64,000 nt of DNA from Rhodobacteraceae bacterium M382 (GTDB taxonomy: Bacteria > Pseudomonadota > Alphaproteobacteria > Rhodobacterales > Rhodobacteraceae), in assembly GCA_025141015.1 (NCBI GenBank), contig CP081098.1, positions 3,602,501 to 3,666,500 on the forward strand, written 5' to 3'. The notes below the pieces were generated by a model, which was given only the letters and a program-made list of their open reading frames with translations, ran no database searches and was not told where the DNA came from. A program made the translations under genes and the position numbers. Shown one piece after another: positions 1 through 7,827 of this stretch. How positions within the stretch are numbered: position 1 is the first letter of the stretch; the number at the start of each line of letters is the position of its first letter.

Positions 1-617
1 TCCAGCATGCCGCTCATTTCGGTGTGCAGGCTTACGACACCAATGCTGCCAACAGCACCGGTGCGCGGCAGGGTGATGTGATCTGCCTGGGCGGCGAGCA
101 CATAACCCGCCGAGAGCGCATGCTCGACCACAAAGGCACGTACCGGTTTAATCTCTCTTGCCGCACGAATGCGATCAGCGAGATCAAATGCCCCGGCAAC
201 CTCGCCGCCAAAGCTGTCAATCTCCAGGGCAATGCCCAGCACGGCCGGATCAGCAACGGCCGCTTCGATCTGCGCGGTGATACCCTCATTGGAGGTCAGT
301 CCCGAGGATTGCCCGATCCAGGCGCCGCGATGCACCAGAGTTCCGGCGATTTCGATCACGGCAATGCCATCGATCAGAAGGAACGGATGGTTTCCCTGAT
401 CGCCGTCACGTTCCGTGAGGTTTCCGCCGATCAGCGATGTTTGGGCAGGCAAGCCAGCGCGTACAACATCAGTCTCAGCCAGATCGCTCCCCTGGAAGAT
501 GATCTCCTGCCCGGCAATCCGGGGTCCCAGCCCGGAGAGAAAGGCCAGGGCTTTGGAGGGCTCCACCATAAGGGGTGTGTTAAACGCGCGCTGCGCAATC
601 CGGGCGTGATGCATCAT
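1..617 (-). CDS. Prophage S49 (SppA/ClpP-like) head-maturation peptidase, partial
   Basis: The reading frame opens at tandem ATGs at 617/614, overlapping the portal stop codon (ATGA-type overlap), and stays open to the window edge, so the C-terminus lies outside. Translation of the complement gives an S49 peptidase core: a hydrophobic beta strand plus small-residue loop (LEIDSFGGEVAGAFDLADRI) and the serine-nucleophile region ALSAGYVLAAQAD followed by GAVGSIGVV. In lambda-like phages this family (gpC) sits directly after the portal gene and processes the portal or scaffold during procapsid maturation. Position after terminase, gpW-like and portal genes supports that role. Family assignment is strong; the exact processing substrate is inferred. 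Confidence 0.85.
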   Translation of the reverse strand, partial: MMHHARIAQRAFNTPLMVEPSKALAFLSGLGPRIAGQEIIFQGSDLAETDVVRAGLPAQTSLIGGNLTERDGDQGNHPFLLIDGIAVIEIAGTLVHRGAWIGQSSGLTSNEGITAQIEAAVADPAVLGIALEIDSFGGEVAGAFDLADRIRAAREIKPVRAFVVEHALSAGYVLAAQADHITLPRTGAVGSIGVVSLHTEMSGML

Positions 618-2110
618 TTCTCTGCCTCGCTGTCAGACCGGCGTTTGCTGGCCTCCTGATCAGAGTCCTCCGCTTCCCCTTCGGTGTCGTCGCTCTGCGT
701 GCCACCCTGACCAGGGGCCTGCGCGGGCGATCCCGGGCGGCGGAAGTCCAGACCCAAGGCCTGTTCGCGGTTGCGTTCAGCCGCAATCTCCCGCTCGACC
801 TGTTCGGCGTCATAGCCGCGTTCAGACAGCGCCTGGGTGCGGGATTTGAGGCCCGCTTCGATCTGCAGGATTTCAGCTGAGGCGTCCTTCATCGGATCCA
901 CCCAGTCCCATTTGGTGGGCAGCCACATGCAGGCCTGGTACTGACGCCGTTTTGCGTCATAGCCCGGCAACTCCAGTGCCCCGGACAGCACTGCCATATC
1001 CATCCAGCGCATCCAGACCGCCCGGCACATCTGATAAACCAGCACGCCATGCTGCCAGGCCGAGATGCGGCGGCGAAAATCCACCAGCGAGATGCGGGTA
1101 TTGGAGAAGTTGCCCTTTGCCGTATCGTTGGTCAGATAGCCATAAGGGATGCCCAGCGCTGCCGAGATCTGCAGCAGGGTGCGGTATTGAAACGGCTCAT
1201 AGGTGGAGCCGGAATCCGGAGTGGTCGGGGTGGAGACATCCTCGCCCGGATCGAGCCGCACCACTTGGCCGGGTTCGACCTCCAGATCCTCGTCGGCCGG
1301 TTCCAGCGGGGTTTCCGGCGCAGGCGACGTGATAAACATCGCGAACATCGCCGCGGTCTTTTTGCGCTCGAGCTCTGCATCATCATAAAGGTCCAGCGTG
1401 AACAGCTTGACGATGGCCGGGGTAAAGCGGGAGACGCCGCGCAACTGGCCCGCCTCAACCGGATCGATGATGTGGATGATGTCTGACGCAGGAACGCGGA
1501 CAGTTTCACCGGCAAGACCCGGATCGGTCATATCACCGGGGTGGCGGCGCAGGAAATGATAGGCAACGCGCCTGCCAATGGCGTTGAACTCAATGCCCTG
1601 CCGGATCAGCCCGGTGCCGGGCAACTCGCGGTTCATGGCAAGCGGCAGCATTTCTGAAGGCAGCATCTGCAATTGCAGCGGTACGCTCAGCCCGTCTGAT
1701 GCTCGCCGGGGTCGGATACGCAGGAACACTTCGCCTGCCAGAAACACTTCGCGGGTGGCGCGGCGCTGCAGCCCGTAGAAATCGGTCAGCCCTTCGGCGT
1801 CGGCCTCATCGGTCCAGGCCAGCCACAGGGATTGCAGCTTTTCTTTTAGGACCGCATCGGCAATCGACGAGGACGGCTTGATCCCGTCACCGACCACGTT
1901 GCAGGCAAAGGACTCAACCGCGTTTGCGGCATAGCCATTGTTACGTACCAGCCAGCGGGCCCGGGCGGTGATGGTCTCTCCAGCCCCGGCAATCAGCGTG
2001 TTCACATGGGCACGCGAGGCGCGGAACCCTCGCAGGCGGCGATGCATCTGCGCGCCGTCAAAGCCGCCGATCACCGCGCCCAGCCGCTGGCGGAACCCTT
2101 CAATCCCCAC
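614..2110 (-). CDS. Phage portal protein, lambda family
   Basis: The 498-residue protein has the length and pattern of lambda gpB-type portals: an N-terminal helix-rich part (FRASRAHVNTLIAGAGETIT, WLVRNNGYAANAVE), a central region on processing residues and DNA passage (VPASDIIHIIDPVEAGQLRG, LQISAALGIPYGYLTND) and an acidic, low-complexity C-terminal tail. The portal forms the dodecameric ring at the head vertex through which DNA is packaged. It begins 3 bases after the gpW-like gene and overlaps the S49 protease start by 4 bases, so translational coupling is likely. Family certain from the order TerL-gpW-portal-protease. Confidence 0.93.
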   Translation of the reverse strand: MGIEGFRQRLGAVIGGFDGAQMHRRLRGFRASRAHVNTLIAGAGETITARARWLVRNNGYAANAVESFACNVVGDGIKPSSSIADAVLKEKLQSLWLAWTDEADAEGLTDFYGLQRRATREVFLAGEVFLRIRPRRASDGLSVPLQLQMLPSEMLPLAMNRELPGTGLIRQGIEFNAIGRRVAYHFLRRHPGDMTDPGLAGETVRVPASDIIHIIDPVEAGQLRGVSRFTPAIVKLFTLDLYDDAELERKKTAAMFAMFITSPAPETPLEPADEDLEVEPGQVVRLDPGEDVSTPTTPDSGSTYEPFQYRTLLQISAALGIPYGYLTNDTAKGNFSNTRISLVDFRRRISAWQHGVLVYQMCRAVWMRWMDMAVLSGALELPGYDAKRRQYQACMWLPTKWDWVDPMKDASAEILQIEAGLKSRTQALSERGYDAEQVEREIAAERNREQALGLDFRRPGSPAQAPGQGGTQSDDTEGEAEDSDQEASKRRSDSEAEK

Positions 2111-2113
2111 GCG

Positions 2114-2326
2114 TCAGAGCCCCTTGGTCGCCACGGTGCCCCAGCGGCGGCGGCGTGGGGACCCACCGGCCGAGGCAATCCGGCCCTCAAGATCGGTAAT
2201 CGCCGCGGCCATTTCAGCGTCCGAGCCATAGGTGACGCTGCGCCCGTCATAGCTGATCGAGCGGACCCCGGCGTAGCGTGCCTCCTGCAGCGCGCTCAGC
2301 AGGGTGCGCATTCTGTCGAGTTCCAT
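2114..2326 (-). CDS. gpW-like head-tail joining protein
   Basis: A 70-residue protein with the pattern of the lambda gpW family (MELDRMRTLLSALQEARYAG at the start, then VRSISYDGRSVTYGSDAEM). gpW-type proteins bind under the portal to close the filled head and accept the tail. It lies between terminase and portal, exactly where W lies in lambda-like packaging modules, with 1-3 bases between neighbours. The basic C-terminal tail (SPRRRRWG) is usual for the alphaproteobacterial members. Confidence 0.8.
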   Translation of the reverse strand: MELDRMRTLLSALQEARYAGVRSISYDGRSVTYGSDAEMAAAITDLEGRIASAGGSPRRRRWGTVATKGL

Positions 2327-2327
2327 C

Positions 2328-4379
2328 TCAATCCCTCATGAACTTTGGCGTATAGGCCCGGCGCTTGCGGCGCGGGGTTGTTGGTGTTCCGGCCTTGGCG
2401 GGTTGCGGAGCCGTCGATTGTGCTGTCGGGGTTTCGGGCGCTGGTGTTTGCAGGCGGGTTTCAACACCCGCCTGTTCTTCGAGCCGCCGCCAGGTTGCCT
2501 CGTCCCAGCGATCCGCCCCGAGAATCCAGGCAGCCGACCGGGCATAGACCCGGCAATCGAGCGCCTCGTTGCGTTCGCGCAGCTTTTGCCATTCCTGTCG
2601 GGTGTAGCCGAGCTTGCCCTTCACCGTGACCAGTTGCTCCGCCACCAGCTGTTTCAGCCATTCGGTGTCGATCCAGTCCGGCAGATGCACGGTGCCGGGC
2701 GGATCAAGCGCGCCCGTTTCCCGCTCTTCATCGCTGGGCCGCTCCAGTCGCAGGAAGCGGTAGGTTTCGATTTTGAAGGTCGCTGTAGCGATCGACCAGA
2801 GCCGTGCACCCCGGCGCAGTCGTCGTCCGCCGATTGTGGCATCGACAAAGGTAGGGCCCGAGACCGGGGTTGAGCGGTTGAAGCCTTCCAGCCCCTTGAT
2901 CGGCGCAACCTGCTCAAAGCCCTGAGCGCGGGCCCAGCTATAGACGGCAGAGGATTCATAGCCGGAATCTATCGCCAGTTTGGCAATCGGCATCACCGCA
3001 CCATTGGCGTGTTGCCAGGTTTTGCCCAGCAATGCGGTCAGCTGATCCCAGGCCTGCGCATGATCCGGTCCACCGGCAATGACGATGTGATCGATAAGCC
3101 AGCTTGTGATACCCCGGCCCCAGGCCCAGACATCAACCTCGATGCGGTCTTTCTGCACATCAACACCGGCCGTTAGGAACAAGCCGCCTTCCGGGATCTG
3201 TACTTCTCCAAAATTCTCCCGCCGGTCGGCCAGCCGCTGCCATTCCGGCGCTTCGCCGCTTTCCACCCATGTTTCGCCCAGCAGAGTATTGCGCGCGGCG
3301 CGCAGCATGTCTTCGGAGCCTTGCGCCGCCAGCCAGTCCCGCGCGATCTGCTCCCAGCTTTTCCAGCCAATCGGCGAATAAAGCGCCGAGATATGAAAGC
3401 CGATCGAATGTGGGTCCAGGGTTTGAGCGGTGCTGCGCCATTCCCCGCCTGCCAACATCGCCGTCTTGTGATGCTCAGCGATCGGGGCTTCGCATCCTGC
3501 ACAATGATACGCCGCCGTCTCCGGCTGCCCCTTCGCCCAGCGCAACCGCTCAAACTCCAGCCACTGCATGTGACCACAATGCGGACAGGGCACGAAGAAG
3601 CGCCGCTGATCACTGGCCTCGTACTCCCGTTCAATCCGGGACAGTCCCCTGATTGTCGGGGTCGACACCATGAACACCTTGCGCCGGTGCGCAAACGTCG
3701 TCGTGCGCGCTTCGGCCAGAGAAACCGGATCACCTTCCTCATCTGCGGAAGCCGGATAGGCATCCACCTCATCTAGAAAGATGTAACGCGCGGGCATCGA
3801 TCGCAGGCCGGTGGCTGAATTGGCCCCGGTCAGCACCAGAATGCCGCCGGGGAATTCCTTGGACAGCATCGAATTGCCTGCATCCCTTGAGCGGGCTGGA
3901 TTGACCCGTTCACGCAGGGCAGCGCTTTCTGCAATCAGCGGATCAAGGCGCCCCCGCGAGGAGCGCTTGGCCATCTCCACCGTTGGCAGCACCGCCAGCA
4001 TGGGTCCCGGAGCGTGGTGGATCACAAAGCCGATCCAGTTGTTGCCTGCCTCGGTCGCCCCGACCTGTGCCGCTTTCATGAACGAGATGCGCTGCGCCGG
4101 GTGATTGGGTGAGAGCGCATCCATGATCTCGCGCAGATAGGGCGTGCGGTCCGTGCGATAGCGCCCGGGCTCGGCGCTGGCGCGCGAGGACAGCCAGCGA
4201 TGCTGATCGGCCCATTCGGACACTGTCAGGTCTGGGTCAGGCCGCATTCCCCGACGCCAGGCGCGCAGGATGTCTTCAGCTCCGTCAAAGCTCAGATCAA
4301 GATCTGCGCCAAAATCAAAGCCTTCCTCATTCAAGCGAGACCCGGAGATCGGCGAGGGCGTCAAGCTGTTCGCGGACAT
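2328..4379 (-). CDS. Phage terminase large subunit, GpA family
   Basis: The 683-residue protein carries the two TerL engines. The N-terminal ATPase has a Walker A-like KAAQVGATEAGNN segment and Walker B FLDEVDAYPAS. A zinc-ribbon-like CPHCGHMQ...CAGCEAPI lies mid-protein, typical of GpA terminases. The nuclease half begins at TAGVDVQKDRIEVDVWAW, with DSGYESSAVYSW further on. It cuts concatemeric phage DNA and pumps it into the head through the portal. The start overlaps the TerS 3' end by 53 bases. The C-terminal 40 residues are Pro/Ala-rich and basic, a common variable tail. Confidence 0.95.
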   Translation of the reverse strand: MSANSLTPSPISGSRLNEEGFDFGADLDLSFDGAEDILRAWRRGMRPDPDLTVSEWADQHRWLSSRASAEPGRYRTDRTPYLREIMDALSPNHPAQRISFMKAAQVGATEAGNNWIGFVIHHAPGPMLAVLPTVEMAKRSSRGRLDPLIAESAALRERVNPARSRDAGNSMLSKEFPGGILVLTGANSATGLRSMPARYIFLDEVDAYPASADEEGDPVSLAEARTTTFAHRRKVFMVSTPTIRGLSRIEREYEASDQRRFFVPCPHCGHMQWLEFERLRWAKGQPETAAYHCAGCEAPIAEHHKTAMLAGGEWRSTAQTLDPHSIGFHISALYSPIGWKSWEQIARDWLAAQGSEDMLRAARNTLLGETWVESGEAPEWQRLADRRENFGEVQIPEGGLFLTAGVDVQKDRIEVDVWAWGRGITSWLIDHIVIAGGPDHAQAWDQLTALLGKTWQHANGAVMPIAKLAIDSGYESSAVYSWARAQGFEQVAPIKGLEGFNRSTPVSGPTFVDATIGGRRLRRGARLWSIATATFKIETYRFLRLERPSDEERETGALDPPGTVHLPDWIDTEWLKQLVAEQLVTVKGKLGYTRQEWQKLRERNEALDCRVYARSAAWILGADRWDEATWRRLEEQAGVETRLQTPAPETPTAQSTAPQPAKAGTPTTPRRKRRAYTPKFMRD

Positions 4380-4869
4380 GGGTTTCCAGCACCCTCTGGA
4401 GGATCGCGGTCTCGATTGTCACTGACGTTCCCGTTGCCGTTTCCACCTCTGCTGCCACCTGTGCCGCCATCAACGCCGCGACGCGCGCAGGCCAGGTCAC
4501 CCAGACATCGCGCTCCTGGCGCGCCAGCCGGAACACCAGGGTTTCGGCGCGGGCGCGATCAACCAGCGCGCCTTTCTTCTTCTGGATGGCCAGCTGGCGT
4601 TCCTGCGCCTGATAGACCGTCAGGGCGGTGCGGGCCTTGAGATAGGATGTGCCGTCAGCCGGGCCGGTAAAACCACCGTCACTGCCAACGGACCGGCGCT
4701 GTTGATCTGGATCGGTCATTCCGGTGCGTCGTGCATCCGAGGCTGCCGCATTGATCGAACCATCGGCAAACAGAACCATGCGTCCGGACTGCTTGGCCTT
4801 CTGGATTGCTCCGCGCGACAGGCCGGAATGGGTGGAGTATTCGCGCTCGCTCATACCTTCCATGGCCAC
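4327..4869 (-). CDS. Terminase small subunit, Nu1-like
   Basis: The 180-residue protein starts with a helix-turn-helix region resembling Nu1-type small terminases (SEREYSTHSGLSRGAIQKAK, then FADGSINAAASDARR) that binds the cos site, followed by a charged coiled-coil (AQERQLAIQKKKGALVDRARAETLVFRLARQERD) that would mediate oligomerisation and TerL contact. Two starts are possible (4869, or 4854 at MSEREYS); the second matches the family start better. First gene of the packaging block, divergent from the small plus-strand genes at 4978-5740. Confidence 0.82.
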   Translation of the reverse strand: MAMEGMSEREYSTHSGLSRGAIQKAKQSGRMVLFADGSINAAASDARRTGMTDPDQQRRSVGSDGGFTGPADGTSYLKARTALTVYQAQERQLAIQKKKGALVDRARAETLVFRLARQERDVWVTWPARVAALMAAQVAAEVETATGTSVTIETAILQRVLETHVREQLDALADLRVSLE

Positions 4870-4977
4870 CCAAACTCACACTTAAAGCAATGATATTGCT
4901 TGCTATTCAGTTGATTGAGAATCCGAGTGGAGCGATTCTGATTGTACATGAACGACACACCAGCCGGAGATAAGTCC

Positions 4978-5208
4978 ATGGTAAACCGACCCGCCAAAAA
5001 CAATTCCAAAGCCCTTGCCGCCTTCATGGTCCGCAAGGCCGAGATCGACACCATGCTGGCGCGCCTGCAGGGTCTGAGTGACGAGCATTTCAACGCCAGC
5101 CCCGATGCGATCAACTGGGGTGATGTCGGCACGCTGGACCACTATGCAGGCCTGTTGCGGCGCATCACCGACAGCGCGTTTCACGAGGGAGAGCACGGAC
5201 ATGGCTGA
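4978..5208 (+). CDS. Small prophage protein of unknown function
   Basis: A 76-residue acidic protein from the ATG at 4978, chosen because a GGAG sits about 10 bases upstream; an ATG at 4942 also exists. Predicted mostly helical (KALAAFMVRKAEIDTMLARL). It overlaps the next gene by 8 bases and is therefore cotranslated with the DUF3489 protein, a pair I recall from roseobacter prophages and genomic islands. No domain is recognised; function unknown. Confidence 0.6.
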   Translation: MVNRPAKNNSKALAAFMVRKAEIDTMLARLQGLSDEHFNASPDAINWGDVGTLDHYAGLLRRITDSAFHEGEHGHG

Positions 5209-5740
5209 GCTTACCAAAACCCAGACCCGCATCCTCACTATCGGAGCCCAGCGCCCCGGTTATCTCGCAATGCCACTGCCCAAAGGTTTGCATGGCGCTG
5301 CCGCCCAAAAGGTGGCCGACATGCTGATCGGACGCGGCTTCCTCGAAGAAGTCGACGCTGATATTCGCAAGGGCGAGCCATTCTGGCGCGAGACCGGTGA
5401 TGGTCATGGCACCACGCTGGTGGTGACTGAGGCCGGGCTTGCCGCCATCGGCGTCGAGCCGCTGGGCGAGCAGACGAAGAAGCCTCTCCGAAAGGCGGAG
5501 AAGACGTCCAAATCGGCCATTGCGCCCAAAACTCCGCGCACAGGCACCAAGCAGGCCCAGCTGATCACGATGCTTCAAACGCGTGACGGTGCCAGCATCA
5601 ACGAGATGGCAGCCGCCACCGGCTGGCAGGCCCACACGATACGCGGCGCGATCTCCGGGGCGTTGAAGAAGAAGCTGGGGCTGGATGTCAGTTCGGAAAA
5701 GACCGACGGGCGTGGCCGGATTTACCGAATTCTCTCCTGA
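5201..5740 (+). CDS. DUF3489 family protein
   Basis: 179 residues from the ATG at 5201, which overlaps the stop of the preceding gene; the frame extends upstream but that region is the other gene. The C-terminal half (KQAQLITMLQTRDGASINEM, then AATGWQAHTIRGAISGALKK) is the winged-helix-like DUF3489 domain found in many alphaproteobacteria. The N-terminal half (LPKGLHGAAAQKVADMLIGR) also looks like a small wHTH module, so the protein is probably a two-module DNA-binding protein. No biological role is established. Its 3' end overlaps the convergent DUF7220 gene by about 50 bases. Confidence 0.8.
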   Translation: MAELTKTQTRILTIGAQRPGYLAMPLPKGLHGAAAQKVADMLIGRGFLEEVDADIRKGEPFWRETGDGHGTTLVVTEAGLAAIGVEPLGEQTKKPLRKAEKTSKSAIAPKTPRTGTKQAQLITMLQTRDGASINEMAAATGWQAHTIRGAISGALKKKLGLDVSSEKTDGRGRIYRILS

Positions 5741-6011
5741 ACACCACCGGGCTTTGACGCCGCTGCCCTGCCGGGGCGGCGGTTTCCCGTTTGTCCCTAC
5801 AGGCTCTGATTGCCTCGAACAGACGCCGCAGCGCGAATGACCTGACAATGCTGATGAGGGTGAACGCGGTCGCGAGTTTCAGGTTCTGGGGCAGCGACAT
5901 GTGCAGACCAAACCACGGAAGCACCAGTATTTGCGTTGCGATGGCGACGCCGTAACCGACAATCACATTGGCAATGGCTTCGACCAGCGACATGGTGCGG
6001 GACTGTTTCAA
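5688..6011 (-). CDS. DUF7220-like small membrane protein
   Basis: From the TTG at 6011, which overlaps the methyltransferase stop as TTGA, the product is 107 residues; an internal ATG (MSLVEAIANVIVGYG) is the alternative start. Two hydrophobic helices (ANVIVGYGVAIATQILVLPW and LATAFTLISIVRSFALRRLF) surround a short loop. The pattern matches small prophage membrane proteins annotated DUF7220. Translational coupling to the methyltransferase suggests they are expressed together. Function unknown; a holin-like or superinfection role would be speculation. Confidence 0.65.
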   Translation of the reverse strand: MKQSRTMSLVEAIANVIVGYGVAIATQILVLPWFGLHMSLPQNLKLATAFTLISIVRSFALRRLFEAIRACRDKRETAAPAGQRRQSPVVFRREFGKSGHARRSFPN

Positions 6012-7267
6012 ACTGCCGACCTCTCGGCCTTCATGTCTGAGAATGTCTCGCCGGTCTCTGCCAGCTCTGCCACCTCGCCGGTGAACTGCTGCCATCTTTC
6101 AATCGCCACATCGACATAGGCTGGGTCCAGTTCGATCCCGAGGCACACCCTTCCGGTGGTTTCCGCCGCAATCAGCGTGGTGCCAGACCCCATGAACGGC
6201 TCGTATATCGCCTGGCCCGGGCTGGAATTGTTCAGGATCGGGCGGCGCATGCATTCCACGGGCTTTTGCGTTCCGTGAACCGTGTCGGCATCCTGATCCT
6301 TGTTGGCGATTTGCCAGAGAGTTGTCTGCTTGCGGTCTCCGGCCCAGTGGCCCTTGCCGGTCTTTTTCACGGCATACCAGCAGGGTTCATGCTGCCAGTG
6401 ATAATCTCCCCGGCTGAGAACCAGGCGATCCTTTGCCCAGATGATTTGCGCGCGGACATTGAACCCCGCTGCCACAAGGCTCTCGGCAACAGTGGCCGCG
6501 TGCAACGCGCCATGCCAGACATAGGCGACATCTCCGGGGAACAAGGCCCAGGCCTCGCGCCAGTCGGCACGATCATCATTCAGCACCTTGCCGGTGCGTT
6601 TGGTGGTCGAAGCGCCGGCTTTATTGCGCCAGCCCGGGTCGTATTCCACGCCATAAGGCGGGTCGGTCACCATCAGCAGGGGTTTCACCAGGCCAAACAA
6701 CCGCTCAACATCTGTGGCCACCGTGGCATCCCCGCAAAGCAACCGATGATTGCCCAGCGCCCAGAAATCACCGCGTTGGCTGACCGGATCCGCTGGCGCC
6801 TCGGGAACATCATCTTCGCCCTCGATCGCCCCATCGCCGATTGCATCCGGGTCCTGAAGCAGCGCATCCAGATCCTCGTCCGCGATGCCCAGCAACGTCA
6901 GGTCGAAATCCTCCGCCAGCAACCCGGCGATCTCATCGCGCAGCACCGCCTCGTCCCAATCGCCCATCTCGGTCAGCTTGTTATCTGCGATCCGATAGGC
7001 CCGCCGCTCAGCCTCATCCAGATGCCCAAGCCGGATCACCGGTACTTCTGAGAGCCCCAGCCTGGTTGCCGCCAGTACACGGCCATGACCTGCGATCAAC
7101 TCGCCATCATCGGCCACCATGCATGGCACCGTCCAGCCGAACTTTGCCATGCTGGCCGCGATCCTGGCCACCTGATCATCCCCGTGCATCTTGGCGTTGT
7201 CGGCATAGGGGCGCAGGTGTTCGATCGGCCAGGTCTCGATCTCGCCTGGTGCAAATACCAAATCCAT
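6008..7267 (-). CDS. ParB-domain DNA methyltransferase (prophage)
   Basis: The N-terminal third is a ParB/sulfiredoxin-like nuclease fold domain (IEHLRPYADNAKMHGDDQVA, then LIAGHGRVLAATRLG). The rest is a class-beta N6-A/N4-C methyltransferase: catalytic DPPYGVEY, target-recognition insert, and the AdoMet motif at the end (EPFMGSGTTLIAAE). The ATG at 7267 fits the family start better than 7303. In phages such enzymes methylate phage DNA, often against host restriction. Recognition sequence cannot be read from the protein. No cognate restriction endonuclease is adjacent. Coupled by TTGA to the DUF7220 gene downstream. Confidence 0.88.
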   Translation of the reverse strand: MDLVFAPGEIETWPIEHLRPYADNAKMHGDDQVARIAASMAKFGWTVPCMVADDGELIAGHGRVLAATRLGLSEVPVIRLGHLDEAERRAYRIADNKLTEMGDWDEAVLRDEIAGLLAEDFDLTLLGIADEDLDALLQDPDAIGDGAIEGEDDVPEAPADPVSQRGDFWALGNHRLLCGDATVATDVERLFGLVKPLLMVTDPPYGVEYDPGWRNKAGASTTKRTGKVLNDDRADWREAWALFPGDVAYVWHGALHAATVAESLVAAGFNVRAQIIWAKDRLVLSRGDYHWQHEPCWYAVKKTGKGHWAGDRKQTTLWQIANKDQDADTVHGTQKPVECMRRPILNNSSPGQAIYEPFMGSGTTLIAAETTGRVCLGIELDPAYVDVAIERWQQFTGEVAELAETGETFSDMKAERSAV

Positions 7268-7360
7268 GAAGATCCTCAATGTACGGGGGGAAGCAGATGC
7301 CAAGGGCGCGCGCCTGGAATTGCCAGCGCGACCGGGTCTGATCTGAATTGTCGGAAACGG

Positions 7361-7397
7361 GAAAAGAAAAACGCCCGCGAGGGGGTTCCTCCGGGCG
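7361..7397 (-). terminator. Rho-independent terminator between S8 protease and methyltransferase
   Basis: Read on the minus strand, a GC-rich hairpin (CGCCCG ... CGGGCG, with an inner AGG/CCT pairing) is followed directly by TTTTTCTTTT. It lies downstream of the S8 protease and upstream of the methyltransferase, so it separates the AAA/S8 transcript from the methyltransferase unit, whose promoter should then lie between about 7270 and 7360. Confidence 0.6.
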
Positions 7398-7827
7398 GTC
7401 TGCTTCGATGATCAAGGTATGAGTCAAGAGGGGCAGACCTGTCAACAGAAAATCTGAAGGCGGTTCGGATGGTCTTTGGCTTGGATTCCGGGGTGGCTTC
7501 CTCCCTGGCTGGTTTGGCCAAGGTGGATTCTTGAGTGGTTTACTAAAGAATCCACCCAAGATGGCGCCTCTATGCTCGTAACCTACTGTTTTATCAATGC
7601 AATAAATACCCAATTGTTTTACGTGGCTTCCAAGTGGATTCCCCCACAGAATCCACTTTCGCTAGCGAAAACCCGCGCCTGGCCCCCCCGTATACAAACG
7701 CCGCCTGGGAGGAACCATGGCAGGGGGGCTGGGCCTTCAATTCGTCCTGAAAACAACTATCCTCCATCGGTTTTACTCGCCCGCTTTCTCCTATCAAGAC
7801 CAATAGGGGATCAACGTATGAAAATTC
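7398..7827. other. AT-richer intergenic spacer rich in hairpins and GANTC sites
   Basis: No supported gene. It contains a perfect 11-bp inverted repeat with 13-base spacer (7522-7532 / 7546-7556, arm GGTGGATTCTT), a perfect 10-bp inverted repeat with 7-base loop (7632-7641 / 7649-7658, arm AAGTGGATTC), and a perfect 14-bp palindrome at 7657-7670. Each hairpin arm holds a GANTC site; a fifth is at 7484. A C-rich run lies at about 7682. This is lower in GC than the phage genes on either side. Confidence 0.6.

Noticed and set aside
24-659. 211-codon plus-strand open frame over the window start
   Set aside because: It is antisense to the S49 peptidase frame, which shows true motifs and couples to the portal gene.
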